Shown here: piece by piece, positions 13,474 to 24,478 of the stretch
How the letters are laid out: every line of letters starts with the position of its first letter
Position numbering within the stretch: position 1 is the stretch's first letter
DNA from: Sphaerimonospora mesophila NBRC 14179 = JCM 3151
GTDB lineage: Bacteria; Actinomycetota; Actinomycetes; Streptosporangiales; Streptosporangiaceae
NCBI GenBank assembly: GCA_001552515.1
Contig: BCRI01000004.1
Span: forward strand, 1-64,000
Length of the DNA stretch: 64,000 nucleotides
Direction of reading: 5' to 3'
Notes under the pieces: generated by a model
Seen by the model: the letters and a program-made list of their open reading frames with translations, nothing else
Databases searched by the model: none
Told to the model about the DNA's origin: nothing
Position numbers and translations under genes: made by a program

Positions 13474-14568
13474 TCACCCGAAGTCGGGGGCGCCGGTGGG
13501 CAGGATAAATCGGAACTCGGCGCCGCCGCCGGGCGCGCGCTGCACGCTGATCGTGCCGCCGTGGGCCTCCACGAGGCCCTTGACGATGAACAGGCCGAGC
13601 CCGGTGCCCCCCCGGCGGCGCCCGTTGCCGCGCCAGAACTGGCGGAAGACACGGCCGACCAGCTCGGGCGCCACGCCCTCACCCTGGTCGCGTACCGACA
13701 CCGCCACTCCCCACTCGACCGGCTCCACCACTATGGTCACCGTACCGCGTCCGTGCCGCAGCCCGTTTTCCACCAGGTTGGCGAGAATCTGGTCGATCTT
13801 GTCCTGGTCGAGCCAGGTCTCCGGCAGCTCGCCGCGCACCTCGACGTGGAAGCGGTCCTCCCGCTCCCCCGCCGCGACGCGACCGGCGACGATCCGGCGG
13901 GCGCGCGCGGGGATGTCCACGACCTGGCGGTGGATCTGCAGCCGGCCGGACTCGATCCGGGAGACGTCGAGCAGCTCGGTTATCAGCCGGGTGACCCGGT
14001 CGGCGTCGGCGTTGACCGTCTCCAGCATGACGAGCTTCTGCGCGTCGCTGAACCGCTCCCACTTCGCGAGGAGCGTCGCGGTGAACCCCTTCACGCTGGT
14101 CAGCGGTGATCTGAGCTCATGCGCGACGGTGGACACGAGATCGGCCCGGCTGCGCTCGAGTCTGGCCCTGGCCGAGGCGTCCCTGAGCGTGATCACGATC
14201 CGGACGACCGGGCCGCCCCGCTCGGGCCTGCGGACGAGGCGCGTGGCGACCAACAGCTCGGGACGGCCGGGCAGATGCAGCGGACGCTCCGGCTGACGGC
14301 TGCGAATGGCCAGGCCGCCGTGCGGGTCGAGGCTCTTCCACCAGTCACGGCCGTCGGCGTCGCGGAACGGGAGGCCGTCGCCGATGTGCCTGCCGAGCGC
14401 CACCCGGCGCGTCACCCCGGTCAACCGCTCGGCGGCCCGGTTCACGCTGAGGACGACGCCGTCGCCGTCGAGGACGATGAGCCCTTCGGGGAGCTCGTCC
14501 ACATCGATGTACGCACTCCCGCAGTCGGCCCGCTCCTGGGTGCCGCCGGGGGTGTCGTCACATCGCAC
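13474..14568 (-). CDS. PAS-domain sensor histidine kinase (orphan, cytoplasmic)
   Basis: 364 aa, no membrane segment. A PAS domain (about 22-130, LPEGLIVLDGDGVVLSVN) is followed by HisKA with the phosphorylated H150 in VAHELRSPLTS, then HATPase_c with N-box (NLVENGLRHG), G1 (DQGEGV) and G2 (GGTGLGLFIVKG). No response regulator gene lies next to it. It sits between pheS and the TrmH-type gene, in the same orientation, and starts with GTG after GGAGG. The same kind of kinase occurs beside pheS in other actinomycetes. Signal and partner unknown. Confidence 0.92.
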   Translation of the reverse strand: MRCDDTPGGTQERADCGSAYIDVDELPEGLIVLDGDGVVLSVNRAAERLTGVTRRVALGRHIGDGLPFRDADGRDWWKSLDPHGGLAIRSRQPERPLHLPGRPELLVATRLVRRPERGGPVVRIVITLRDASARARLERSRADLVSTVAHELRSPLTSVKGFTATLLAKWERFSDAQKLVMLETVNADADRVTRLITELLDVSRIESGRLQIHRQVVDIPARARRIVAGRVAAGEREDRFHVEVRGELPETWLDQDKIDQILANLVENGLRHGRGTVTIVVEPVEWGVAVSVRDQGEGVAPELVGRVFRQFWRGNGRRRGGTGLGLFIVKGLVEAHGGTISVQRAPGGGAEFRFILPTGAPDFG

Positions 14569-14641
14569 GAGAACGCCTCCTCGACTTCGCCCTGTGCCCT
14601 GACCGCCGACAATAGCGGGTTTCCAGGGAATGTCGGCAGGG

Positions 14642-15478
14642 TCAACTGCGCGGGGTAGTGGGTTCTTCTACGGAGTGTAAAGTCTTCCGTTGAACGCGCG
14701 CGGAAGCGTAGAGGCAGATGCCGGCAGCGGTGGCGAGATTGAGGCTCTCCGCCCGGCCGTAAATGGGCACCCGCACCACCTCGTCGGCGAGTTCGAGCAG
14801 TTCGGCGGGCAGCCCCCAGGCCTCGTTCCCGAACATCCACGCGGTCGGCCGGCCCAGGTCGATCTCGTCGAGCGTCCGGGTTCCCGCGCCGTCGGCGGCG
14901 AGCACGCGCAGCCCCGACTCGCGTGCGTGCCGTACGGCCTCCGCCACCGGGGCTCCGGTCGCGACCGGGAGATGGAACAGGCTCCCGGCGCTGGCCCGCA
15001 CGCACTTGCCGTTGTACGGATCCACCGAGGCGCCGCTGAACACCACGGCGTCGGCTCCGGCGGCGTCCGCCGTACGCAGGACCGTGCCCGCGTTGCCGGG
15101 GTCGCGGACGTGGGCGAGCACGGCGACCAGCCGGGCCCCGGACGGTGGCACGGCCTCGGCCAGCGGAACGTGGACGAACCGGCACACCGCGACGATGCCC
15201 TGCGGGGTGACGGTCTGGGTCAGCTCGGCCATGACCTCGCCGCTGGCCCAGTGGACCGGGACGCCGGCCGCGGTGGCGGCGGCGACGATGTCGCCGTGCC
15301 GCAGCTGCGCCTCGGCGGTCGCGAACAGCTCGACCGTCGCGTCCTCGATCGCCAGGGCCTCGCGGACCGCCTGCGGCCCCTCGGCGAGGAACGCGCGGTC
15401 ACGGTCGCGGAAGGCCCGCTTGGCCAGCCTGCGTGCCGCCTTCACGCGTGGCGACCTGATGTTCGTGATCTCCGCCAT
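14642..15478 (-). CDS. TrmH/SpoU-family RNA 2'-O-methyltransferase
   Basis: 278 aa. N-terminal substrate-binding domain (ITNIRSPRVKAARRLAKRAF) and C-terminal SPOUT trefoil-knot domain with the SAM motifs LAHVRDPGNAGTVLRTADAAG, MFGNEAWGL and VPIYGRAESLNLATAAG. It methylates a ribose in rRNA or tRNA; the position is not predictable. It lies between rplT and the histidine kinase, a position conserved in actinomycetes, after the rplT terminator. Confidence 0.92.
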   Translation of the reverse strand: MAEITNIRSPRVKAARRLAKRAFRDRDRAFLAEGPQAVREALAIEDATVELFATAEAQLRHGDIVAAATAAGVPVHWASGEVMAELTQTVTPQGIVAVCRFVHVPLAEAVPPSGARLVAVLAHVRDPGNAGTVLRTADAAGADAVVFSGASVDPYNGKCVRASAGSLFHLPVATGAPVAEAVRHARESGLRVLAADGAGTRTLDEIDLGRPTAWMFGNEAWGLPAELLELADEVVRVPIYGRAESLNLATAAGICLYASARVQRKTLHSVEEPTTPRS

Positions 15479-15503
15479 TACCTTCCCGATCCCTCAAACG
15501 TGA

Positions 15504-15536
15504 CTGAGGGCCCACCGGACGACGGTGAGCCCTCAG
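15504..15536 (-). terminator. Terminator after rplT
   Basis: 14-bp arms (15504-15517 and 15523-15536) with one mismatch around GACGA, 10 bases beyond the rplT stop codon. It closes the infC-rpmI-rplT operon. Confidence 0.82.
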
Positions 15537-15546
15537 CGGATTCAGT

Positions 15547-15927
15547 TCAGGCGACCGGCGCGTTCACGTCGGCCGGGAGCGCCTTCTTGGCGGACTCGAC
15601 CAGCGTGGCGAAGGTCTGGGCGTCGTTCACCGCGAGGTCGGCCAGGATCTTGCGGTCCACCTCGATGCCGGCGAGCCGCAGGCCCTGGATGAACCGGTTG
15701 TAGGTCATCCCGTTGAGGCGCGCCGCTGCGTTGATCCGCTGGATCCACAGGCGCCGGAACGCGCCCTTCTTGTCCTTGCGGTCCCGGTACGCATAGGTCA
15801 TCGAGTGGAGCATCTGCTCCTTGGCCTTGCGGTACAGCCTCGACCGCTGTCCCCGGTAACCACTCGCCCGCTCGAGGACGACCCGGCGCTTCTTCTTGGC
15901 GTTGAGCGCCCGCTTCACGCGTGCCAT
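15547..15927 (-). CDS. rplT: 50S ribosomal protein L20
   Basis: 126 aa, standard length. Contacts 23S rRNA and is required for early 50S assembly. The family hallmarks are MARVKRA, RKAKEQ and the [14 protein letters not shown] stretch. It is the last gene of infC-rpmI-rplT, 23 bases after rpmI. In other bacteria L20 represses its own operon by binding the leader or intercistronic RNA. Confidence 0.98.
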   Translation of the reverse strand: MARVKRALNAKKKRRVVLERASGYRGQRSRLYRKAKEQMLHSMTYAYRDRKDKKGAFRRLWIQRINAAARLNGMTYNRFIQGLRLAGIEVDRKILADLAVNDAQTFATLVESAKKALPADVNAPVA

Positions 15928-15950
15928 TTCGTTCTATCTCCCCGGGTCGG

Positions 15951-16145
15951 TTACTTGGCGAGCAGCTTCTTGATCTTCTTGGTGTCGGCGTCCGACATGA
16001 CAGCCAAACCGTCGAGACGGCGGGTGCGGGTGGACGGCTTGTGCTCGAAAAGGTGCTGCCGGTTGGCACGGCGGCGCATGACCTTGCCGGTGCCGGTCAG
16101 CCGGAACCGCTTCTTCGCACCGCTGTGCGTCTTCATCTTCGGCAT
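15951..16145 (-). CDS. rpmI: 50S ribosomal protein L35
   Basis: 64 aa, basic, beginning [15 protein letters not shown], the family signature. Component of the large subunit. It lies between infC (178-base gap with a hairpin) and rplT (23-base gap). Confidence 0.98.
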   Translation of the reverse strand: MPKMKTHSGAKKRFRLTGTGKVMRRRANRQHLFEHKPSTRTRRLDGLAVMSDADTKKIKKLLAK

Positions 16146-16279
16146 GTCAGCCGTCTCTCCCTACTTCATCCGTGCCGCCGGTCCGGGTCTGGTGCCCTCC
16201 GGGCCGACGGCGTGACCTACCACGCCGGGACCATGGCAGCCCTGGCTCATCCAATATGTGGTCTGTTTCCGGGTGGTCG

Positions 16280-16299
16280 GTCCGGCCCTCAGGCCGGAC
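16280..16299 (-). promoter_or_regulatory. Intercistronic hairpin between infC and rpmI
   Basis: Perfect 8-bp arms GTCCGGCC / GGCCGGAC around CTCA, in the 178-base gap between infC and rpmI. It could attenuate, process or regulate the rpmI-rplT part of the message; a function is not shown by sequence alone. Confidence 0.45.
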
Positions 16300-16323
16300 G
16301 CGCCGTCACCCGGATCCCGCGGA

Positions 16324-16917
16324 TCACTCCGCGGCGGAATCCCCCGTCGTCGGGTCCGCTTCACGCTGCACCTTGGCCGCGGCCTTCTCGGCCTTGGCCT
16401 CGGCCTTCTTCTTGTGCGGCCCGATGACCATGATCATGTTTCGGCCGTCCTGCTTGGGCTGCGACTCGACGAAGCCCAGCTCCGTGACGTCCTCGGCGAG
16501 CCGCTGCAGCAGCCGGAACCCCAGCTCCGGACGGGACTGCTCGCGGCCCCGGAACATGATCGTGACCTTGACCTTGTCTCCCGCCTTGAGAAAGCGCACG
16601 ACGTGACCCTTCTTGGTCTCGTAGTCGTGCGGATCGATCTTCGGCCGGAGCTTGATCTCCTTTATGATCGTGTGCGCCTGGTTGCGGCGGGCCTCGCGCG
16701 CCTTCATGGCCGACTCGTACTTGAACTTGCCGTAGTCCATGAGCTTGCAGACAGGCGGCCGGGCCGTCGCCGCGACCTCCACGAGGTCGAGGTCGCTCTC
16801 CTGGGCCAGCTTCAGTGCGTCGCCGATGGAGACGATGCCGACCTGCTCGCCGTTCGGGCCGACGAGGCGGACCTCTGGCACACGAATGCGGTCGTTGATG
16901 CGGGGCTCGGTGCTGAT
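16324..16917 (-). CDS. infC: Translation initiation factor IF-3, apparent AUC start
   Basis: 197 aa. IF-3 N domain ([17 protein letters not shown]) and C domain ([34 protein letters not shown]), then a lysine/alanine-rich tail of about 30 aa. Homology begins at ISTEPRIND. No ATG, GTG or TTG lies in frame in the preceding stretch before the leader hairpin; the codon at 16917-16915 is ATC, preceded by GGAGGT four bases from its consensus core. Rare start codons on infC are known in other bacteria and make IF-3 autoregulatory, since IF-3 itself rejects such codons. The alternative GTG inside RIRVPEV would cut the conserved N-terminus. Confidence 0.93.
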   Translation of the reverse strand: MSTEPRINDRIRVPEVRLVGPNGEQVGIVSIGDALKLAQESDLDLVEVAATARPPVCKLMDYGKFKYESAMKAREARRNQAHTIIKEIKLRPKIDPHDYETKKGHVVRFLKAGDKVKVTIMFRGREQSRPELGFRLLQRLAEDVTELGFVESQPKQDGRNMIMVIGPHKKKAEAKAEKAAAKVQREADPTTGDSAAE

Positions 16918-16926
16918 GGGACCTCC
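16915..16926 (-). promoter_or_regulatory. Ribosome-binding site and AUC start codon of infC
   Basis: GGAGGT (16926-16921), CCC, then ATC (16917-16915). The near-perfect Shine-Dalgarno next to a non-canonical start is what decides the start site. Confidence 0.75.
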
Positions 16927-16965
16927 AAAAGACTTCCGCTTGCTACTCGACCGTGCGGGAAACAC

Positions 16966-16994
16966 GAAAACCCCGCACGTCACGCATGCGGGGT
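16966..16994 (-). terminator. Leader attenuator hairpin upstream of infC
   Basis: On the minus strand, ACCCCGCA (16994-16987), a 9-base loop, TGCGGGGT (16977-16970) and then a T-run give an intrinsic-terminator shape about 50 bases before the infC start. The 279-bp gap 16918-17196 therefore is an infC leader. infC-rpmI-rplT operons in other phyla are controlled by L20-dependent leader attenuation; whether L20 acts here is inference. Confidence 0.7.
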
Positions 16995-17196
16995 CACTGA
17001 GCCGAACTCTTTGCCGGAGTCCCAGCCCTGCCGGAAACTCCGGTGTGATCCTTGACCCGTCCGCCTTTCGGCGAATCAGGTGGGAGGAGGACCTCCGCTT
17101 GCGCGTCCGGCGCCACGCCGGACCGATCGATGACTCACAATAGCACAACGTCGCCGGCGCACGAACCATTCCTCCCGTGCTCCCGGCCCCGGCGGG

Positions 17197-18075
17197 TCAC
17201 CCGGCCCGCCGGGCGATCTCGGCCTCGCCTGCGGCCCGCATCGCCTCGACCGGCGCCTCGCTCCGGCCCGTCATGAGCTCCACCTGCCTGACCGCCTGGT
17301 GCAGCAGCATCGCGAAGCCGCCGATCACCGTCAGCCCCCGGTCCCGCACGGCCGCCGCCAGCGGAGTCGGCCAGGGTGAGTACACCACGTCGAACAGCGC
17401 GCCCTTGTCCGGCAGCGCCGCGGCCACCTCCCCGGCGAGGTGGTCGGCCGCCCCGGAGGGCAGCGTGGAGATCACCAGCTCCCCCGTCTCGATCCGGCCG
17501 GCCGAACCCCGGCCGAACCCCCTGTCGAACGGCACGGCGGCCACCGCCACCCCGAGCCGCTCGGCCACCCGGAGGGTGTCCCCGGCGCGCGCCGGGTCGC
17601 GGACCACGAGAGTGACCTCGCCGAGCCCCGGCTCGCCCAGTCCCAGCTCATGCAGGGCGGCGATCGCCGAGGCCGCGGTCGCGCCGCCGCCCAGGATCGT
17701 CGCCCCCCTCGGTGCCGACACCCCGGCCTCGGTGAGCGCGGCCACGATGCCGTACACGTCGGTGTTCTCGCCGTGCCGCGCGCCGCCGTCCCCGAAGACC
17801 ACGGTGTTCGCGCCCCCGACCGCCACGGCCAGGTCGGAGACCGTGTCGAGCAGGGGGAGCACGGCGCGCTTGAGCGGCATCGTGAGCGACAGGCCGGCCC
17901 ACTCCGGCCCCATCGTGCCGAGCAGCCCGGCCAGGCCGTCCTCGTCGCACTCGATCGCGTCATAGCGCCAGTCACGCAGGCCCAGCTCCGCGTACGCGGC
18001 CCGATGCAGGATCGGGGACAGCGAGTGGGCGATCGGAGAGCCGAGGACGGCGGCCCGCGAGACGGTTCCGGTCAT
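17197..18075 (-). CDS. aroE: Shikimate dehydrogenase
   Basis: Reduces 3-dehydroshikimate to shikimate with NADPH in the chorismate pathway; 292 aa. Substrate-binding N-domain with SPIAHSLSP, catalytic K69 (LTMPLKRAV) and D106 (ENTDVYG); NADP-binding motif GGGATAASA. The C-terminal SMLxQ-like segment reads FAMLLHQAV. It overlaps mltG by ATGA, so it is coupled to the wall-synthesis genes upstream, an arrangement common in actinobacteria. Confidence 0.95.
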   Translation of the reverse strand: MTGTVSRAAVLGSPIAHSLSPILHRAAYAELGLRDWRYDAIECDEDGLAGLLGTMGPEWAGLSLTMPLKRAVLPLLDTVSDLAVAVGGANTVVFGDGGARHGENTDVYGIVAALTEAGVSAPRGATILGGGATAASAIAALHELGLGEPGLGEVTLVVRDPARAGDTLRVAERLGVAVAAVPFDRGFGRGSAGRIETGELVISTLPSGAADHLAGEVAAALPDKGALFDVVYSPWPTPLAAAVRDRGLTVIGGFAMLLHQAVRQVELMTGRSEAPVEAMRAAGEAEIARRAG

Positions 18076-19226
18076 CGGTTGTTCCTGTTGAACTCTTCGA
18101 CGAACTTCTGGTGCTCGGTGTCGCTGTCGGTGAACTTCGTGATGCCGCGCTTGGGGTCGACGGTCACGAAGAACAGCCAGTTGCCGTCCGCCGGGTTCAG
18201 CGCCGCCTCGATGGCGTGGTCACCGGGGTTGCTGATCGGGCCGGGCGGCAGGCCGAGGTACTTGTACGTGTTGTACCGCGAGGTGCTCTCCAGGTCGGCG
18301 TGCGTGGCGGAGATGCCGTACTTGCCCAGGCCGTACATGACGGTGCTGTCCATCGCGAGCGGCATCTGCGGGTTGCGGCCGAGCCGGTTGTAGATGACCC
18401 GCGCCACCTTCGGCATGTCCTCGGCGCTGCCGGACTCGGCCTGCACGATGCTGGCGATGATCATGATCTGGCGGGGCGTGAAGCTCATCTGCTTGGCCCG
18501 CTCCTCCAGGTCGAGCTTCTCCGCCGCCTGGGTGAACCGCTCGACCATCTTGGACAGGATCTGCTTCGGCGTCTGCTTCGCACTGATCTCATAGGTCGCG
18601 GGGAACGCGAACCCCTCGAGCTTGCCCTTGGCGTAGGAGGGCAGACCGATGTCCTGGCGAGCGGCCTTGCGGAACTCGGAGACGGGCTTTCCGGTGGCCG
18701 TGGACAGCTCTGTGTAGATCTTGCTGAGGCGCAGGCCCTCGCGGATCGTGAGGCGGTTGAGCACCCGCTTGCTCGGGTCCAGCAGGACGACGGCGGACTC
18801 CGCCGACATGCCCTTGCGCATCGTGTACTGCCCCGGCTGGAGCGAGGAGCTCTTCCCGGCCGCGCCGATCGCGTTGACGAACGCCCGCGCGCTGGCCACC
18901 ACGCCCTCGTCCTCCAGCATCTGGGCGACGTCGGAGGCGGTGGCCCCCTCGTCGATCTCGACCACGACCTCGCCGGTGCCCTCGCCCGTGTAGTCCTTCG
19001 GGATCATCACCCCGCTGACCCAGTTGAAGCCGTAGTATCCGGCGCCGCCCAGGACGCCGACGATGATCACGACCGCGAACAGGGTCGCGACGTAGCCCTT
19101 GCGGCGCTGCCGCTTGCGCCGCCTGCGGCTGCGGCGCTGCTGACTCCGGCTGCCGGCGGGCCGGCGGCGGGATGGCGCCTCGTCGTTCTCGGCGCCTAGC
19201 AAGAAGTCCATGTCCAGATCATTCAT
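18072..19226 (-). CDS. mltG: Endolytic murein transglycosylase MltG (copy 1)
   Basis: 384 aa. A very basic cytoplasmic N-tail (about 19-43), one transmembrane helix (44-64), a LysM-like subdomain, and the YceG catalytic domain with the active-site glutamate E264 in ASIVQAES. Cleaves nascent glycan strands at the membrane surface and so sets chain length. ATG at 19226 chosen because the following MNDLDMDFLL acidic start is typical; the open frame upstream has no homology. It lies immediately downstream of a second, divergent copy and overlaps aroE. Confidence 0.93.
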   Translation of the reverse strand: MNDLDMDFLLGAENDEAPSRRRPAGSRSQQRRSRRRRKRQRRKGYVATLFAVVIIVGVLGGAGYYGFNWVSGVMIPKDYTGEGTGEVVVEIDEGATASDVAQMLEDEGVVASARAFVNAIGAAGKSSSLQPGQYTMRKGMSAESAVVLLDPSKRVLNRLTIREGLRLSKIYTELSTATGKPVSEFRKAARQDIGLPSYAKGKLEGFAFPATYEISAKQTPKQILSKMVERFTQAAEKLDLEERAKQMSFTPRQIMIIASIVQAESGSAEDMPKVARVIYNRLGRNPQMPLAMDSTVMYGLGKYGISATHADLESTSRYNTYKYLGLPPGPISNPGDHAIEAALNPADGNWLFFVTVDPKRGITKFTDSDTEHQKFVEEFNRNNR

Positions 19227-19410
19227 AGTGTGCGCTGGCCAATCTCCCGGTCCGAACGGTCCCACGTCAAGTGAGTGGACCGAACCGGGGGTCGGGGCCT
19301 TCTCCTCCGGGTCCCGTCCGCCTCGCGCTCCTCCCTCCGATCTTCGCCGGCCTCGCGATACGCCGCCTGGCACCGCTCCTCCTTGGCGAATCCTGTCAGT
19401 CAGAGCACTG

Positions 19411-19452
19411 GGTCGTGCTTCACACTCCCTAGGTCGTGTTTCGCACTTCCTA
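19411..19452. repeat. Two 21-bp direct repeats with CTAG ends, overlapping an mltG stop codon
   Basis: GGTCGTGCTTCACACTCCCTA (19411-19431) and the next 21 bases (19432-19452) match at 18 of 21 positions. The second copy is bordered by CTAG on both sides (19429-19432 and 19450-19453), and CTAGGTCGTGTT (19429-19440) equals the outer end of the MITE-like element at 25816-25982. The upstream mltG ends on the TAG of this CTAG. The rest of the 223-bp gap between the two mltG genes shows nothing clear. Confidence 0.7.
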
Positions 19453-20484
19453 GTTGGTCCCGAGGTACCTGTTCAGCTCCTCCCGATATTTCCGGAACTC
19501 CGTCTCTTTGTCAGTGAATTTGGTGATTTTGCGTCGTGGATCGGTCGTGACGAACCAGTACCAGTCACCCTTGGCAGGTTGGAGGGCCGCCCGCAGGGCG
19601 CTCTCCCCCGGGTTGCCGATCGGCGCGGGCGGCAGCCCCGGGTGCGCGTAGGTGTTGTACGGCGACTCGACCTTGGTGTCCTGCACGGAGACCTTCAACG
19701 TGTGCCTGCGCAGCGCGTAGTTGACGGTGCTGTCCATCTCCAGCTTCGCGCCCCGCCGCAGCCTGTTGTACACGACTTGTGCGATCTTGGGGTAGTCGGA
19801 GTCCCGGCCGCCCTCGGCCTGCACGATGCTGGCCACGGTCACGGCCTGGAGCGGGGACAGCCCATGCCCGGGGGCCAGCCGCTCCAGACGGACGTCCCTG
19901 GCCGCCTGACGGAACCGGTCGATCATGGTGGCGAGCAGGCCGCGCGCGGTCGTGCCCGGATGGAGCTCGTAGGTCGCCGGGAAGAGGAACCCCTCGACCA
20001 CGCCCTTGGCGTACGGCGGAAGGCGCAGCCTGTCGGGCCGGGCGACGGCCTTGGTGAACTCCTCGGCGGGAATGCCCGACTTGGCCGACAGCAGCGCGAG
20101 CACCTCCGACAGGCGCAGCCCCTCGGGCACGGTGACCGTACGCGTCACCCGTGACGTGGGGGCCAGCAGGAGCTCGAGCGCCGAGGCGGCCGCCATCCCG
20201 CGGCGCAGGCGGTAGCGCCCGGGCTGCAGGCTGCCCTCCTTGGATCGCGCCACGACCGCCTGCACGAACGACTGGGTGCTGGCCACGACGCCGGCGCGCC
20301 GCAGGGTCTCGCCGATCTCACCGGCGCTCGCGCCCGGGGTGATCTCCACGATGACCGAGCCCGAGCCCGAGCCGGCGAAGTCCCCGGCTTCGGGGGTGGT
20401 CCGCAGGACCGAACGCACCCCGAACACGGCGGCCACCGTGAACAGCACGGCGCCCCCGGCCACGATGACCGGACCGCGTCTCAC
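19450..20484 (-). CDS. Endolytic murein transglycosylase MltG-like protein (copy 2)
   Basis: 344 aa, paralogous to the gene just downstream. One N-terminal transmembrane helix (5-27) with a very short cytoplasmic tail, then the YceG domain with catalytic E224 in ASIVQAEG. It lacks the long basic N-tail of copy 1. Both copies keep the catalytic glutamate and the KITKFTD C-terminal motif, so both may be active. The GTG start overlaps the ruvX stop as GTGA. Most actinobacteria have a single mltG at this place. Confidence 0.92.
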   Translation of the reverse strand: MRRGPVIVAGGAVLFTVAAVFGVRSVLRTTPEAGDFAGSGSGSVIVEITPGASAGEIGETLRRAGVVASTQSFVQAVVARSKEGSLQPGRYRLRRGMAAASALELLLAPTSRVTRTVTVPEGLRLSEVLALLSAKSGIPAEEFTKAVARPDRLRLPPYAKGVVEGFLFPATYELHPGTTARGLLATMIDRFRQAARDVRLERLAPGHGLSPLQAVTVASIVQAEGGRDSDYPKIAQVVYNRLRRGAKLEMDSTVNYALRRHTLKVSVQDTKVESPYNTYAHPGLPPAPIGNPGESALRAALQPAKGDWYWFVTTDPRRKITKFTDKETEFRKYREELNRYLGTN

Positions 20485-20969
20485 GCGCCGGTCCCGCCGC
20501 TCGCTTCCTCCCCGGGAGCGATGCCCGGTGGCCTGCCCGTGGCGCGTTCGCCGTCGAGAGCGGCCTGCAGCAGCACGACGGCGGCGGCCTGATCGATCAC
20601 CGCACGCTGGTCGCGGGACCGCACACCGCTCGAGCGCAGCCCCCGCTGGGCGGTGACCGTGCTCAGCCGCTCGTCGACCAGGCGGACGGGCACCTTCTCG
20701 ACGGAAGCGGTGAGCCGGGCGGCGAGCCGTGTCGCGAACTCCCGGGCGGCCTTGGCCGCGTGGCTCTCCCGGCCCGACAGCGAGGTGGGCAGCCCCACGA
20801 GGACCTCGATCGCCTCGTGCTCCGCCGCGATCTGCGCGATCCGGTCCAGGTCGCCCCGGCCGCGCCGTACGGTCTCCACCGGCGTGGCCAGCAGGCCGGA
20901 CGGGTCGCTGCGTGCCACCCCGATCCGGACCGAGCCGACGTCCACGCCGATCCGCACGCCGTGCCTCAT
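20481..20969 (-). CDS. ruvX: YqgF/RuvX-family pre-16S rRNA nuclease / Holliday junction resolvase
   Basis: 162 aa, RNase-H-like fold. The first catalytic aspartate is D10 ([15 protein letters not shown]), followed by [19 protein letters not shown] and the C-terminal [10 protein letters not shown] aspartate segment. In E. coli YqgF matures the 5' end of 16S rRNA; a resolvase role is also reported in other species. It lies 13 bp after alaS and overlaps mltG copy 2. The ATG at 20969 fits the family N-terminus. Confidence 0.93.
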   Translation of the reverse strand: MRHGVRIGVDVGSVRIGVARSDPSGLLATPVETVRRGRGDLDRIAQIAAEHEAIEVLVGLPTSLSGRESHAAKAAREFATRLAARLTASVEKVPVRLVDERLSTVTAQRGLRSSGVRSRDQRAVIDQAAAVVLLQAALDGERATGRPPGIAPGEEASGGTGA

Positions 20970-20982
20970 GACACGACCGCCG

Positions 20983-23655
<2,673 letters not shown>

Positions 23656-23656
23656 T

Positions 23657-23956
23657 TCAGCGGCCATCCTTTACGTCGTCGTATCCGTGGGCGCCGCCTG
23701 CGTCGACGGCGCCGCTCCTGTCAACACTGCTGATTCGGTTAACACTGCCGAGCCCGAGTTCGGCCCGCAACTCGCTTTCCCTGCTCGCCGCGTGCCGTCG
23801 TACCTCCCCGGCGAACTCCCTGAACCCGCCGGCGAGCGTGACCGCGCGGTCGGCCGCGCGCCGGGCGACGTGGTCGGGCCGCAATGCCTGAAGCTTACGC
23901 ATGACCCAGACCGCCAGGCACGCTCCCAGGGCCATGTAGAAGAGGCGCCGGATCAC
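23657..23956 (-). CDS. Small membrane-anchored protein (DUF6167-like)
   Basis: 99 aa. One N-terminal hydrophobic segment (about 5-20), then a charged helix ([34 protein letters not shown]) and a Gly/Asp-rich tail. It resembles the DUF6167 proteins encoded directly upstream of alaS in other actinomycetes. GTG start overlaps the upstream gene as GTGA. Function unknown. Confidence 0.85.
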   Translation of the reverse strand: MIRRLFYMALGACLAVWVMRKLQALRPDHVARRAADRAVTLAGGFREFAGEVRRHAASRESELRAELGLGSVNRISSVDRSGAVDAGGAHGYDDVKDGR

Positions 23957-24369
23957 CCGTGCCCCCTCCGGGCCGGCGACCGCTCACCTCGCCGAGGGGC
24001 CGGTACGGCCACCGGACCGGCGCGGCGTGCCGCGATCGCGGCACGCAGCCCGTGCCCGAGCGCGGAGATCTTGATGAGCGGGGTGGCGAACAGCGCGGAG
24101 GCGACGCCGGTGATCTTCACCAGGTCGCCGCTGGCCGCGCGGACGTTGTCGGTGATGGCCTCGGTGTCGGCCAGCCTGCGGTTGGCCTCGGAGACCGTAC
24201 GGCCCATGTCGTCGAGCAGCGGCGCCAGACGGTCGCTCAGCTCGGCCACCGACCTGGTCGTCTCGTTCAGCAGCCTGGTCAGCTTCACCAGCATGACGGC
24301 CATGAAGCAGACCAGAATCGCCCAGAAGACGGCGACGAGCAGACCCGCCAGCTCTCCCGCGCTCAGCAT
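23953..24369 (-). CDS. DUF948 domain protein
   Basis: 138 aa. An N-terminal transmembrane helix (about 7-29) is followed by an amphipathic helical region (LTRLLNETTRSVAELSDRLAPLLDDMGRTV) typical of DUF948, and a basic tail. Such proteins are general-stress or envelope-associated in Firmicutes; the actinobacterial role is unknown. Forms a coupled pair with the DUF6167-like gene and alaS. Confidence 0.85.
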   Translation of the reverse strand: MLSAGELAGLLVAVFWAILVCFMAVMLVKLTRLLNETTRSVAELSDRLAPLLDDMGRTVSEANRRLADTEAITDNVRAASGDLVKITGVASALFATPLIKISALGHGLRAAIAARRAGPVAVPAPRRGERSPARRGHG

Positions 24370-24478
24370 GTGCCGATCTCCCTAAATTGTTCCCTCGATC
24401 AGCCGAGGTCGGTCAGGGCACCAGACCCTACCGCGAACGCGCTGCCCGCCGATCCTCACCGCACACTTGGGAGGTTTA

